The notes beneath the pieces were generated by a model. It worked only from the letters and a program-made list of their open reading frames with translations, was not told where the DNA came from and did not search any database. Position numbers and translations under genes: made by a program. Positions 1 through 8,567 of a stretch of 64,000 nt of DNA are shown here, piece after piece. Source of the DNA: Bradyrhizobium zhanjiangense (lineage in GTDB: Bacteria > Pseudomonadota > Alphaproteobacteria > Rhizobiales > Xanthobacteraceae). The stretch is taken from assembly GCF_004114935.1 (NCBI RefSeq), contig NZ_CP022221.1, forward strand, positions 1,509,001 through 1,573,000. The letters are read 5' to 3'. Positions within the stretch are counted from its first letter, which is position 1, and the number at the start of each line of letters is the position of its first letter.

Positions 1-1
1 C

Positions 2-727
2 CATTCCGGCAATTGGGGCGGCGTGCTCGCCAACCCAGCGACCATCCTGGTCAACGCGATTTCCACGCTGGTCGACGGCCACGGCCGCCTCCAGCTCGAC
101 GCGCTGAAGCCGCCGCGGCTCACCAACCAGATCCGCAGCTATCTCGCCGACGTGCAAGTGGTGCCGACCGCGGACGAGCCGGCGCTGGCCGAGAATTGGG
201 GCGAGGACGGACTATCGGCGGCCGAACGGCTCTACGCCTGGAACACGCTGGAAGTGCTGGCGATGTCCTCGGGCAATATCGAGAAGCCGGCGAACGCCAT
301 TCCCGGCCATGCCAATGCCGTGCTGCAACTGCGTTTCGTGGTCGGGACCAAGATCGAGGGCCTGATCGATGCCATCCGCGCGCATCTGGTCGCGAGGGGT
401 TTTCCGATGGTCGAGGTGCGGGCGGCCCAGAGTTTTGCTGCATCGCGCACAGACTTCGACAGCCCCTGGATCAAATGGGCGGCGGATTCGGTACAGGAGA
501 CCACCGGCAAGGCGCCGGCCGTGCTGCCGAATTTCGGCGGCTCGCTGCCCAATGACGTGTTCTCCGAGATCCTGGGCCTGCCGACGATCTGGGTGCCGCA
601 CTCCTATCCCGGCTGCTCCCAGCATGCGCCCAATGAGCACATCCTGCTGCCATTGACCGAAGAGGCCTTGACGGTGATGGCCGGGCTGTTCTGGGATCTC
701 GGCGAGTTGCCGGCGCCGTTAACCTGA
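2..727 (+). CDS. M20 family metallopeptidase, C-terminal part
   Basis: This is the last 241 codons of a gene whose start lies before the window; the frame is open from base 2. The visible part opens with HSGNWGGV, followed by a lid/dimerisation-type segment (RFVVGTKIEGLIDAI) and a C-terminal catalytic segment. That segment holds PHSYPGCSQHAPNEH, whose histidine matches the last metal ligand of M20 dipeptidases and carboxypeptidases. Members of the family hydrolyse dipeptides or N-acyl amino acids in the cytoplasm with two zinc ions. It lies 86 bases upstream of an acidic amino-acid ABC importer on the same strand, which fits a peptide or amino-acid scavenging role (inference). The substrate cannot be told. 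Confidence 0.85.
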   Translation, partial: HSGNWGGVLANPATILVNAISTLVDGHGRLQLDALKPPRLTNQIRSYLADVQVVPTADEPALAENWGEDGLSAAERLYAWNTLEVLAMSSGNIEKPANAIPGHANAVLQLRFVVGTKIEGLIDAIRAHLVARGFPMVEVRAAQSFAASRTDFDSPWIKWAADSVQETTGKAPAVLPNFGGSLPNDVFSEILGLPTIWVPHSYPGCSQHAPNEHILLPLTEEALTVMAGLFWDLGELPAPLT

Positions 728-813
728 GCCCTTGATCCAGCCGAAAGTTACATTCTAATCCGGCTCGATTTGTGCTTGCATCCGGGCCGCATCATCCGAA
801 AGGGGAAGAAAAA

Positions 814-1725
814 GTGAAACATTTCCGTCACATCGGGCTCGCGCTGGCCGCGACCTTCGTCGTCAGCCAGGCCGGGGCCCAGGGGCTGACCGGCACGCTG
901 AAGAACATCAAGGACACCGGCGCGATCACGCTGGGCTTCCGCGACTCCTCGATCCCGTTCTCCTATCTCGACGACAACCAGAAGCCGGTCGGGTTCGCGA
1001 TGGACATCTGCTACAAGATCGTCGACGCCGTGAAGAAGGAGCTCAAGCTCGACAAGCTCGAGGTCAAGCTCAACCCGGTGACCTCGGCAACCCGCATCCC
1101 CTTGATGGCGAACGGCACGATCGATCTCGAATGCGGCTCGACGACCAACAACGCCGAGCGCCAGAAGCAGGTCGCCTTCACCAACACCCACTTCCTGACG
1201 GCAAGCCGCTACGTGTTCAAGAAGTCGAGCGGCCTGAAGTCGATCGACGATCTCAAGGGCAAGGCGGTGGTCTCGACCGCCGGCACCACCAACATCAAGC
1301 AGCTCACCGAAGCCAACGTCGCGAGGGGCCTCGGCGCCAACATCATTCCGGCCAAGGACCACGCCGAAGCCTTCCTGATGGTCGAGACCGACCGCGCCGT
1401 CGCCTTCGTGATGGACGACATCCTGCTGGCGAGCCTCGTTGCCGGCTCGAAGTCGCCGAACGACTATGCCATCTCCAAGGACGCGTTCTCCAAGCCCGAG
1501 CCCTATGGCATCATGCTGCGCAAGGACGATGCCCCCTTCAAGAAGGTGGTCGATGCGGCGACGGCGGCCCTCTACACGTCCGGCGAAGCCCAGAAGATCT
1601 ACGACAAATGGTTCACCCAGAAAATCCCGCCGAAGGGACTGAACCTCAACACGCCGATCTCGGCCGAGTTGAAGAACGAGTTCGCCAAGCCGACAGACTC
1701 GCCGAACCCGGACGACTATAAGTAA
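814..1725 (+). CDS. Amino-acid ABC transporter, periplasmic binding protein (GltI-like)
   Basis: A 303-residue family 3 solute-binding protein that would capture an amino acid in the periplasm for the permease and ATPase encoded downstream. The GTG at 814 is preferred over an in-frame GTG at 772 because a purine-rich ribosome site (AGGGGAAGAA, 801-810) sits just before it and because it begins a clean signal peptide (about 23 residues, ending SQAGAQ). The early mature segment GAITLGFRDSSIPFSY and the later CGSTTNNAERQKQV resemble GltI/BztA glutamate-aspartate binders. A strong hairpin follows at 1754-1790 before the permease genes. Glutamate/aspartate specificity is inferred from family resemblance only. 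Confidence 0.92.
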   Translation: MKHFRHIGLALAATFVVSQAGAQGLTGTLKNIKDTGAITLGFRDSSIPFSYLDDNQKPVGFAMDICYKIVDAVKKELKLDKLEVKLNPVTSATRIPLMANGTIDLECGSTTNNAERQKQVAFTNTHFLTASRYVFKKSSGLKSIDDLKGKAVVSTAGTTNIKQLTEANVARGLGANIIPAKDHAEAFLMVETDRAVAFVMDDILLASLVAGSKSPNDYAISKDAFSKPEPYGIMLRKDDAPFKKVVDAATAALYTSGEAQKIYDKWFTQKIPPKGLNLNTPISAELKNEFAKPTDSPNPDDYK

Positions 1726-1753
1726 TATAGACCTCGATCTTTCGATCGGAATC

Positions 1754-1790
1754 ATGTCCGGCCACTCTTGACACCAGGGTGGCCGGACAT
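1754..1790 (+). other. Intercistronic hairpin after the binding-protein gene
   Basis: ATGTCCGGCCAC at 1754-1765 pairs perfectly with GTGGCCGGACAT at 1779-1790 across a 13-base loop. It lies in the 115-base gap between the binding-protein gene and the first permease gene. There is no long T tract after it, so it is better read as an mRNA-stabilising or attenuating hairpin than a full terminator. Such hairpins are known after binding-protein genes of ABC operons and let the binding protein be made in excess. Confidence 0.7.
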
Positions 1791-1840
1791 TTGCATAGGC
1801 GCCGGGACATCCATAACTGGCGCGTTCGCGCGGGGGACAC

Positions 1841-2572
1841 GTGAACTATAACTGGAACTGGGGAATCTTTTTCCAGCCGAACCCGATGGGGACCGGCACC
1901 TATCTCGATATGCTGCTGGCGGGCCTGGTGCTAACCCTCAAGACGGCGGCGCTGGCCTGGGTCATCGCGCTGATCACCGGCTCGATCGTCGGCGTGATGC
2001 GGACGCTGCCGTCGAAGGGCGCCACCTGGTTCGGCTTCGCCTATGTCGAATTCTTCCGCAACATGCCGCTTCTGGTGCAGCTGTTCCTGTGGTTCTTCGT
2101 GCTGCCGGAAATCCTGCCGAAGGCCGCAGGCCTCTGGTTGAAGCAGCTGCCGAACGCGCCGTTCTGGACGGCCGCGATCGGCGTCGGCTTCTTCATGTCG
2201 GCGCGCGTGGCCGTGCAGCTGCAGGCCGGCATCTTGTCGCTGCCGCGTGGGCAGAAGATGGCGGCAACTGCGCTGGGTCTGACCACGGTGCAGGCCTATC
2301 GCTACGTGCTGCTGCCGATGGCGTTCCGCATCATCCTGCCGCCGCTGACGTCCGAGTTCCTCAACACCATCAAGAACACAGCGGTCGCGATCACCATCGG
2401 TCTGCTCGAGCTGACCGGACAGGCGCGCTCCATGCAGGAATTCTCGTTCCAGGTGTTCGAGGCCTTTACCGCCGCGACCATCCTCTACCTCCTCGTCAAC
2501 GCCGTCGTCGTGACCGCGATGCGCTTCCTCGAGCGCTGGGTTGCGATCCCCGGCTACATCACGGGGAAATAA
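1841..2572 (+). CDS. Amino-acid ABC transporter permease (GltJ-like)
   Basis: A 243-residue HisM-family inner-membrane permease starting at GTG. It has about five hydrophobic segments and the conserved cytoplasmic EAA-like loop (ATALGLTTVQAYRYVLLP, in the middle third), which docks on the ATPase. The N-terminal start NYNWNWGIFF is typical of GltJ proteins. It is followed after three bases by the second permease gene, so the two are almost certainly co-translated and form a heterodimeric channel. The length is normal for the family. Confidence 0.92.
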   Translation: MNYNWNWGIFFQPNPMGTGTYLDMLLAGLVLTLKTAALAWVIALITGSIVGVMRTLPSKGATWFGFAYVEFFRNMPLLVQLFLWFFVLPEILPKAAGLWLKQLPNAPFWTAAIGVGFFMSARVAVQLQAGILSLPRGQKMAATALGLTTVQAYRYVLLPMAFRIILPPLTSEFLNTIKNTAVAITIGLLELTGQARSMQEFSFQVFEAFTAATILYLLVNAVVVTAMRFLERWVAIPGYITGK

Positions 2573-2575
2573 GCG

Positions 2576-3268
2576 ATGCTCGGCAATTTCGATTTCGACG
2601 TCATCCGCCGCGCGCTGCCCTACCTGTTCTACGAGGGCATGACCTTCACGCTGACGCTAACGGGGCTCGCGGCTCTCGGCGGTCTCATCTTCGGCACGGC
2701 GCTCGCCCTGATGCGCCTGTCCGGCTTCAAGATCCTTGGCCGCATCGCCGGCGTCTATGTCGACTTCATGCGCTCGCTGCCGCTGGTTCTGGTCATCTTC
2801 TGGTTCTACTTCCTGGTGCCCTATATCGGGCAGTGGCTGACCGGCGCCTCGCGCCCGATCAGCGTCGGCGCGTTCGCATCCTCGCTCATCACTTTCATCA
2901 TGTTCGAGGCGGCGTATTTCTCCGAGATCATGCGCGCCGGCATCCAGTCGATCTCGCGCGGGCAGCCCGCCGCGGCCAGCGCGCTGGGGCTGACTTACGC
3001 TCAGACCATGCGCTACGTCGTGCTGCCGCAGGCCTTCCGCAACATGCTGCCGGTTCTGATCACGCAGACCATCGTGCTGTTCCAGGACACCTCGCTGGTC
3101 TACGTGCTGTCGATCACCGACTTCCTCGGCGCCGCCAGCAAGGTGGCGCAGCGCGACGGGCGCCTGGTCGAAATGTATCTGTTCGCAGCTGTCGTCTACT
3201 TCACCATTTCCTGTATCGCGTCGTTCGGCGTCCGCCGGCTCCAGGCGCGCATCGCCATCATTCGCTAG
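2576..3268 (+). CDS. Amino-acid ABC transporter permease (GltK-like)
   Basis: A 230-residue HisM-family permease, the partner of the preceding one. The EAA-like loop ASALGLTYAQTMRYVVLPQ is easy to see, and the segment TIVLFQDTSLVYVLS near residue 170 is typical of polar amino-acid permeases. The ATG at 2576 lies three bases after the upstream stop codon. The ATPase gene follows after a gap of at most 12 bases, completing a binding protein-permease-permease-ATPase operon. Confidence 0.92.
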   Translation: MLGNFDFDVIRRALPYLFYEGMTFTLTLTGLAALGGLIFGTALALMRLSGFKILGRIAGVYVDFMRSLPLVLVIFWFYFLVPYIGQWLTGASRPISVGAFASSLITFIMFEAAYFSEIMRAGIQSISRGQPAAASALGLTYAQTMRYVVLPQAFRNMLPVLITQTIVLFQDTSLVYVLSITDFLGAASKVAQRDGRLVEMYLFAAVVYFTISCIASFGVRRLQARIAIIR

Positions 3269-3280
3269 AGCGTGTCGGTC

Positions 3281-4012
3281 ATGATCGAAATCAGCCACGT
3301 CAACAAATGGTACACTCCGAGTTTCCAGGTGCTGACGGATTGCACCACCAGCGTCACCAAGGGCGAGGTGGTCGTGGTCTGCGGTCCGTCGGGCTCGGGC
3401 AAGTCGACGCTGATCAAATGCGTCAATGCGCTGGAGCCGTTCCAGAGCGGCGACATCCTGGTCGACGGCACCAAGGTCAACGATCCCAAGACCGATCTGC
3501 CGAAGCTGCGTTCGCGCGTCGGCATGGTGTTCCAGCACTTCGAGCTGTTTCCGCACCTCAAGATCATCGACAATCTCTGCCTCGCGCAGGAGAAGGTGCT
3601 GGGGCGGTCGCACGACAAGGCGCTGACCAAGGGCATGCAGCTTCTGGAGCGCGTTGGATTGAAAGAGCAGGCGCAGAAATTTCCGGCGCAGCTCTCCGGT
3701 GGCCAGCAGCAGCGCGTCGCCATCGCACGCGCGCTCGCCATGGACCCCATCGCCATGCTGTTCGACGAGCCAACCTCGGCGCTCGATCCGGAGATGATCA
3801 GCGAGGTGCTCGACGTCATGGTCGACCTCGCCCGCGAAGGTATGACCATGATGGTTGTGACCCACGAGATGGGCTTTGCCCGCAAGGTCGCCAACCGCGT
3901 CATCTTCATGGACCGCGGCGAGATCGTCGAGGACGCAGCGAAGGACGATTTCTTCGGTAAGCCCCGCAGCGACCGCGCGCAGAAGTTCTTGTCGAAGATC
4001 CTGTCGCATTAA
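3281..4012 (+). CDS. Amino-acid ABC transporter ATPase (GltL-like)
   Basis: An ATPase of about 243 residues that powers the importer. Visible motifs are Walker A (GPSGSGKST, about residues 34-42), the Q-loop ([11 protein letters not shown]), the ABC signature ([15 protein letters not shown]), Walker B ([12 protein letters not shown]) and the H-loop (VVTHEMGFA). All are intact. Two starts are possible: GTG 3272, four bases after the upstream stop, or ATG 3281, which begins [11 protein letters not shown] as in most GltL/GlnQ proteins; the ATG is chosen. It is the last gene of the importer operon, and a dispersed palindromic repeat follows. Confidence 0.93.
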   Translation: MIEISHVNKWYTPSFQVLTDCTTSVTKGEVVVVCGPSGSGKSTLIKCVNALEPFQSGDILVDGTKVNDPKTDLPKLRSRVGMVFQHFELFPHLKIIDNLCLAQEKVLGRSHDKALTKGMQLLERVGLKEQAQKFPAQLSGGQQQRVAIARALAMDPIAMLFDEPTSALDPEMISEVLDVMVDLAREGMTMMVVTHEMGFARKVANRVIFMDRGEIVEDAAKDDFFGKPRSDRAQKFLSKILSH

Positions 4013-4019
4013 TTCCTGT

Positions 4020-4140
4020 CGTCATTCCGGGACGCGCCTCTTGGCGCGGGCCCGGAATCCATCGAGCGGCAGGACGCGAGGTGAAATGGATTCTCGGATG
4101 CGCATCATAGCTCGTCGCTTCGCGCCGCCCCGGAATGACG
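4020..4140. repeat. Intergenic palindromic repeat, CGTCATTCCGGG family
   Basis: The element is bounded by CGTCATTCCGGG (4020-4031) and its exact reverse complement CCCGGAATGACG (4129-4140). It lies in the gap between the ABC ATPase gene and the aminotransferase gene and has no open frame of its own. Elements with CGTCAT...ATGACG ends recur elsewhere in this window (see 5091, 38918, 62778), so it looks like a dispersed, foldable, non-coding repeat. Confidence 0.75.
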
Positions 4141-4214
4141 AATAGAGGGGTGATCGCGACCCCCGTTTCGCGTATAACGCCCCAAATTTCCCATTCCCCG
4201 CCAGGAGACCTGCC

Positions 4215-5075
4215 TTGGACTCGATCGCCTACGTCAACGGCTCATTCGTCCCGCTCTCGGACGCGAAAGTCTCGATCCTCGATCGCGGCTTCCTGTTCGC
4301 CGACGGCATCTACGAGGTCTCGGCCGTGCTCGACGGCAAGCTGGTCGACAACGCCTCACATCTGGCGCGGCTGGAGCGCTCGGTCGGCGAGATCAAGCTG
4401 AAGTTGCCCGAGACGGTCGAGCGCATCACCGAGCTCCAGAAAGAGCTGATCGCGCGCAACAAGGTCGAGAGCGGTCTCGTCTACCTCCAGGTGACGCGCG
4501 GCGCCGACAAGGGCCGCGACTTCGCGTTTCCCAAGGGCGACGTCAAGTCGAGCCTGGTGATGTTCACCTCGGAGAAGGACATCATCAACGCGGCGTCGGC
4601 GAAGACGGGCATCAACGTGATCACCGTGCCGGACATCCGCTGGGAGCGGCGCGACATCAAGAGCGTGGCGCTGCTGGCGCAGGTGCTGGCGAAGCAGGCC
4701 GCGGCCGAAGCCGGCGCCGGCGAAGCCTGGATGCTGGAAGACGGCTATGTCACCGAAGGCGGCTCGTCCTCGGCATTCATCCTGACACAGGACGACGTCA
4801 TCGTGACCCGCAAGAACTCCAACGCGATTCTGCCGGGCTGCACTCGCAAGGCCGTGGTGGCGCTCGCCGAAGAGCGGCAGCTCCGCGTCGAGGAGCGTTC
4901 TTTCACCGTGGCCGAGGCGCTCGCCGCCAAGGAGGCGTTTGCGACGTCGGCCTCGCTGTTCGTCCAGCCGGTGGTCGCGATCGACGGCAAGAAGATCGGC
5001 GACGGCAAGCCCGGCCCGACGGCAACGCGGCTGCGCGAGATCTATGTGGAGTTCGCCAAGGCGACGGCGGTTTAG
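4215..5075 (+). CDS. Class IV aminotransferase, probable D-amino-acid aminotransferase
   Basis: A 286-residue PLP enzyme of fold type IV. The start is TTG at 4215, with a good ribosome site (CAGGAGA) about seven bases upstream. The catalytic lysine should be K149 in RRDIKSVALL, which matches the DIKSLNLL region of Bacillus D-amino-acid transaminases. The VTEGGSSSAF segment is the phosphate-binding loop. The carboxylate-trap loop reads RGADKGRDFAFP; in D-amino-acid transaminases a histidine usually follows the arginine and aspartate, and here it is Phe, so the substrate may differ. Branched-chain aminotransferase or aminodeoxychorismate lyase are alternatives but fit the lysine region less well. 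It stands alone after the importer operon. Confidence 0.85.
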   Translation: MDSIAYVNGSFVPLSDAKVSILDRGFLFADGIYEVSAVLDGKLVDNASHLARLERSVGEIKLKLPETVERITELQKELIARNKVESGLVYLQVTRGADKGRDFAFPKGDVKSSLVMFTSEKDIINAASAKTGINVITVPDIRWERRDIKSVALLAQVLAKQAAAEAGAGEAWMLEDGYVTEGGSSSAFILTQDDVIVTRKNSNAILPGCTRKAVVALAEERQLRVEERSFTVAEALAAKEAFATSASLFVQPVVAIDGKKIGDGKPGPTATRLREIYVEFAKATAV

Positions 5076-5090
5076 GCGGCGCATCCAGGT

Positions 5091-5191
5091 GTCATCGCCC
5101 GGCTTGACCGGGCGATCCAGTACGCCGCGGCGGTCGTAATTGGATCGAGAGGCCGCGGCGTACTGGATGCCCCGCCTTCGCGGGGCATGAC
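5091..5191. repeat. Intergenic palindromic repeat
   Basis: The inner arms ATCCAGTACGCCGCGG (5115-5130) and CCGCGGCGTACTGGAT (5153-5168) are perfectly complementary, and the element runs from GTCATCGCCC to GGGCATGAC. It follows the aminotransferase gene and precedes the convergent AhpD-like gene, so it may also act as a bidirectional transcription end. It resembles the other CGTCAT/ATGACG elements in the window. Confidence 0.75.
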
Positions 5192-5221
5192 GGCGGCGTG
5201 AGTTGTGACAGCGACCAACCC

Positions 5222-5683
5222 TCACGCCACGGACGCCTTCACCTTCACCGGATGAACCGCGCGGAACGAGATCGCAATCCTGTTCCAGGCGTTGATGGCG
5301 CCGATCAGCATGGTCAGGTTCACCGTCTCCTCCTCGGAGAAATGTGCCCGGACCTGCTCGTAGACGTCGTCCGGCGCATGCGTCTGCGAGATCAGCGTCA
5401 CCGCTTCCGTCCAGGCCAGTGCGGCGCGCTCGCGGTCGGAATAGAGCGGGGATTCGCGCCAGGCGTTGAGCAGATAGATGCGCTGCTCGGTCTCGCCGCG
5501 CTTGCGGGCGTCCTCGGTGTGCATGTTGATGCAATAGGCGCAGCCGTTGATCTGCGAGGCCCTGATCTTGACGAGCTCGATCAGTGATTTCTCCAGGCCC
5601 GTCGACTGGATCTGCGTCTCCAGCGCCATCAGTGCTTTGATCGTGTCGGGCGCGGCCTGGTAGTAGTTCATGCGGGGCTTCAT
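5222..5683 (-). CDS. AhpD-like carboxymuconolactone decarboxylase family protein
   Basis: A 153-residue protein with the AhpD/CMD fold. The redox motif CAYCINMH (Cys-x-x-Cys with a following His) lies near residue 50, as in alkylhydroperoxidases that reduce peroxides with thiols. The start ATG at 5683 (MKPRMNYYQ) is set by a strong upstream AAAGGAGAAC. It lies 26 bases downstream of the EmrB-like efflux gene on the same strand, so it is probably the last gene of that operon. This links detoxification of an oxidising or electrophilic compound to its export (inference). Confidence 0.88.
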   Translation of the reverse strand: MKPRMNYYQAAPDTIKALMALETQIQSTGLEKSLIELVKIRASQINGCAYCINMHTEDARKRGETEQRIYLLNAWRESPLYSDRERAALAWTEAVTLISQTHAPDDVYEQVRAHFSEEETVNLTMLIGAINAWNRIAISFRAVHPVKVKASVA

Positions 5684-5709
5684 GGTCGTTCTCCTTTCGT
5701 GGGGTGAGG

Positions 5710-7320
5710 TCAGTGGGCTCCGCCGGCGGAAGTCTGGCCGGGCTTCTTCAGGAACAGAGCCGCGATCAGGGCAACGATCAGCGCCGCGCCGAGCAGATAG
5801 AAGGTGTCGCTGAAGGCGAGGATATAGGCCTGCTTCTGCACGATGCGGCCGATCGCGACATAGGCACGATGCGACGCATCCGCATGGTCCAGGATGCCGT
5901 GATTGATGAAATATTGCGTGAGCTGCTCCAGTCGCGTGCGCGTCGCCTGCTCGAATACCGAGACCGACTGCATCAGCACGTTGGAGTGATACTGCTCGCG
6001 CTTGGTCAGCACGGTCTGCAGCAGCGCGATGCCGACGGCGCCGCCGAGATTGCGCATCATGTTGAACAGGCCGGACGCCGAGCCCGCGTTTTCCGGTTCG
6101 ATGCCTGATGTCGCCACCGCGGACAGCGGCGCCATCACCAGCGCCTGGCCGATCGCCCGAACCACATTGGGCCAGAGCAACTGATCGGCGGCATAGTTGC
6201 TGGTCATATAGATATTCATGAAGTTGGAAGCCGCGAACAGGACGAAACCGACACCGATGATGATCCTCGCGTCGAACTTTTGCATCAGCCGCGGCACCAG
6301 CGGAATCAGCATGAGCTGCGGCAAGCCGGTCCATGCCAGCACAAAGCCGATCTGCTCGGCGTTGTAGCCCTGGATGCGAGCCAGATATTGCGGCAGGATG
6401 AAGACCGAGCCGTAGAGCGCGACGCCGAGCAGGAAGTTCGCGAGCATGCCGAAGCCGAAATTGCGGCGCACGAGCAGGCGAAGGTTCAGGAGCGGCTTCT
6501 TGACCGTGAGCTCGATGATCAGGAACGCAGTCAGCGCAACGACGGCGATCACCGACAGTTTCACGATGAAGGGGGAGCCGAACCAGTCGTCCTTGTTGCC
6601 CTCCTCCAGCACGGTCTGGAGCGCGGACAGGCCGATTGCCATGGTGATGATGCCGGCCCAGTCGCCCTCGCGCAGTAACGACAGCTTCATGGGCTTTGCG
6701 TCGAGCGCGTACCAGAGCATGCCGACCATGATCGCGCCGGGAACGAGGTTGACGTAGAAGATGTATTGCCAGCCGAAATTCTCGGTGAGATAGCCGCCGA
6801 TGGTCGGGCCGATCGCGGGCGCGAAGGTCGCCGACAGCGCGAACAGGGCAAGGCCCACCGGCTGTTTTCCGCGCGGCAGCAACGTGATGATCAGCGTGAA
6901 CGCCATCGGAATCAGCACACCGCCGGTGAAGCCTTGCACCGCGCGCAGCACGATCATCTGCGACAGATCCTGCGCCAGCGCGCAGGCCGCGGACAGCGCC
7001 AAAAACAGGATCGCGTTGGTGAGGAGATAGATGCGGATCGAGAACACCTGCGCGAGCCAGCCGGAGAGCGGGATCACCACGATCTCGGCGATCAGATAGG
7101 AGGTCGAGATCCAGCCGCCGTCGTCGATGCCGGCACCGATCGCACCCTGGATGTCGGCCAGCGAGGCGTTGACGATCTGGATGTTCAGCACCGCCATGAA
7201 GGCGCCCAGCGTCGCGCCGATCACGGCGATCCATGTTCTTGCGGAAACCGCCGGCGTGGTGGGCGCAGCAGGGGCGGGGAGGTCGGCTGCGGCGTCGAGG
7301 GTGGGTTGGAGCGTGCTCAT
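5710..7320 (-). CDS. DHA2-family MFS multidrug efflux transporter (EmrB-like)
   Basis: A 536-residue major facilitator protein of the 14-helix DHA2 family. The N-terminal PTTPAVSARTWIAVIGATL leads into TM1, and later segments such as GWLAQVFSIR (motif A region) and AIGPTIGGYL (motif C region, characteristic of antiporters) are visible. Such proteins use the proton gradient to drive drugs into a channel formed with an EmrA-type fusion protein, which is encoded 16 bases upstream. The length is normal. The pair would form an inner-membrane/periplasmic efflux unit needing an outer-membrane TolC-like partner, which is not encoded here. Confidence 0.93.
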   Translation of the reverse strand: MSTLQPTLDAAADLPAPAAPTTPAVSARTWIAVIGATLGAFMAVLNIQIVNASLADIQGAIGAGIDDGGWISTSYLIAEIVVIPLSGWLAQVFSIRIYLLTNAILFLALSAACALAQDLSQMIVLRAVQGFTGGVLIPMAFTLIITLLPRGKQPVGLALFALSATFAPAIGPTIGGYLTENFGWQYIFYVNLVPGAIMVGMLWYALDAKPMKLSLLREGDWAGIITMAIGLSALQTVLEEGNKDDWFGSPFIVKLSVIAVVALTAFLIIELTVKKPLLNLRLLVRRNFGFGMLANFLLGVALYGSVFILPQYLARIQGYNAEQIGFVLAWTGLPQLMLIPLVPRLMQKFDARIIIGVGFVLFAASNFMNIYMTSNYAADQLLWPNVVRAIGQALVMAPLSAVATSGIEPENAGSASGLFNMMRNLGGAVGIALLQTVLTKREQYHSNVLMQSVSVFEQATRTRLEQLTQYFINHGILDHADASHRAYVAIGRIVQKQAYILAFSDTFYLLGAALIVALIAALFLKKPGQTSAGGAH

Positions 7321-7336
7321 GGAAGCCTCGTCAGCT

Positions 7337-8518
7337 TCAGCCGCCGTTTGGGCGGGATGTGTTGTCGGCGAGATGTCTGGTCGTCTCGCGTTCGGCCAGC
7401 ACCGACTGCTTGGTGTCGACGGTCGGCACCGCGGACATGCCGGGGCGCAGCAGGCCGGTGAGGTTATTATCGTCGAGCACGATCTTCACCGGCACGCGCT
7501 GCACGATCTTGGTGAAATTGCCGGTGGCGTTGTCCGGCGGCAGCAGAGCGAACTCGAGCCCGCTCGCCGGCGACAGACTATCGATATGGCCGCGCAGGGG
7601 CTGGCTGCGGAAGCTGTCGACGCGCAGCTCGACCGGCTGGCCGGGACGCATATGTGTGAGCTGAGTCTCCTTGAAGTTCGCAACGACATAGACCGCATCG
7701 AGTGGCACCACGGCCATCAGCTGTGTGCCGGCCTGCACGTACTGGCCGACGCGCAGCGAACGTGCGCCAACCGTGCCGTCGACTGGCGCTGCGATCTCGG
7801 TGTAGGACAGGTTCAGCGCCGCCTGCTGCGCCACCGCACGGGCGCGCTCGAGCTGGGCCGTCGCCTGGGCGCGCTGGGTGGTGAGCACGTCGACCTTGCG
7901 CTGCGCCGCCAAGAGGCCGGATTTGGCGTGCTGCAATTGCGCCGTGCTGGCGCGCAGCGCCGCATCGGTCTGCTGCGCGCGCTGGATCGTGCCGGAGCCC
8001 GACTTCATCAGGTCGTCGTAGCGGGCGCGTTCCTCCTGGGCGAATTTCAGAGTGGCGTCCGCAGCAGTGACGTCGGCGGTGCTCTGCGCGATGATCGGCT
8101 GTTGCAATTCGAGCTGGGCATCGATGTTGCGCACCGAGGCTTCGCCGGCGGCGACATCGGCGCGGGCCTGGTCGAGCGCTGCCTCGAAGTCGCGATCGTC
8201 GATCTTGGCCAGCGGCTGGCCCGCTTTGACCTTCTCGTTGTCGCCGACCAGCACCTTCGCGATGTAGCCGGAGACCTTTGGCGCGATGATCGTGGAATCG
8301 GCCTTCACATAGGCGTCGTCGGTGGATTCGAGGTAGCGGCCGGTGGTCCAATAGTCGTGTCCGAAATAGGCAACCGTTGCCGTGCCTGCGAGGAGCGCGA
8401 GCACCAGCGCCGCGCGCCGCATCATCGTCCGGGCTGGCAGGCGCGGCGGCGTCTTGGAATAATCATGAATGATTTCAGTTGCTTGCTGGAAATTTTCGGT
8501 GCGCGGCATTTCGGACAT
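7337..8518 (-). CDS. HlyD/EmrA-family membrane fusion protein
   Basis: A 393-residue periplasmic adaptor. After a short cytoplasmic N-terminus comes one membrane segment (AALVLALLAGTATVAYFG, about residues 32-50), then a biotinyl-lipoyl-like half (YVKADSTIIAPKVSGYI). A long Ala/Gln-rich alpha-helical hairpin follows (about residues 100-220), then the second lipoyl half (ITEIAAPVDGTVG-like region) and a beta-barrel. The ATG at 8518 follows a clear GGAGA site. It is the first gene of the efflux operon and is divergent from a LysR regulator. Confidence 0.93.
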   Translation of the reverse strand: MSEMPRTENFQQATEIIHDYSKTPPRLPARTMMRRAALVLALLAGTATVAYFGHDYWTTGRYLESTDDAYVKADSTIIAPKVSGYIAKVLVGDNEKVKAGQPLAKIDDRDFEAALDQARADVAAGEASVRNIDAQLELQQPIIAQSTADVTAADATLKFAQEERARYDDLMKSGSGTIQRAQQTDAALRASTAQLQHAKSGLLAAQRKVDVLTTQRAQATAQLERARAVAQQAALNLSYTEIAAPVDGTVGARSLRVGQYVQAGTQLMAVVPLDAVYVVANFKETQLTHMRPGQPVELRVDSFRSQPLRGHIDSLSPASGLEFALLPPDNATGNFTKIVQRVPVKIVLDDNNLTGLLRPGMSAVPTVDTKQSVLAERETTRHLADNTSRPNGG

Positions 8519-8567
8519 GGCGGTCTCCTATCGGCGTGCCGAGACTATCTGTCTTTCCAGCTCCGGT

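Noticed and set aside
748..1755. Long open frame on the minus strand opposite the binding-protein gene
   Set aside because: It is rich in Arg, Val and Gly with no motif. The plus strand encodes a clear solute-binding protein, so this is a mirror effect of GC-rich codon use.
2089..3960. 623-codon frame overlapping the two permease and ATPase genes
   Set aside because: The translation is Arg/Ala/His-rich with no domain, while the overlapped frames give full HisM-family permeases and an ABC ATPase.
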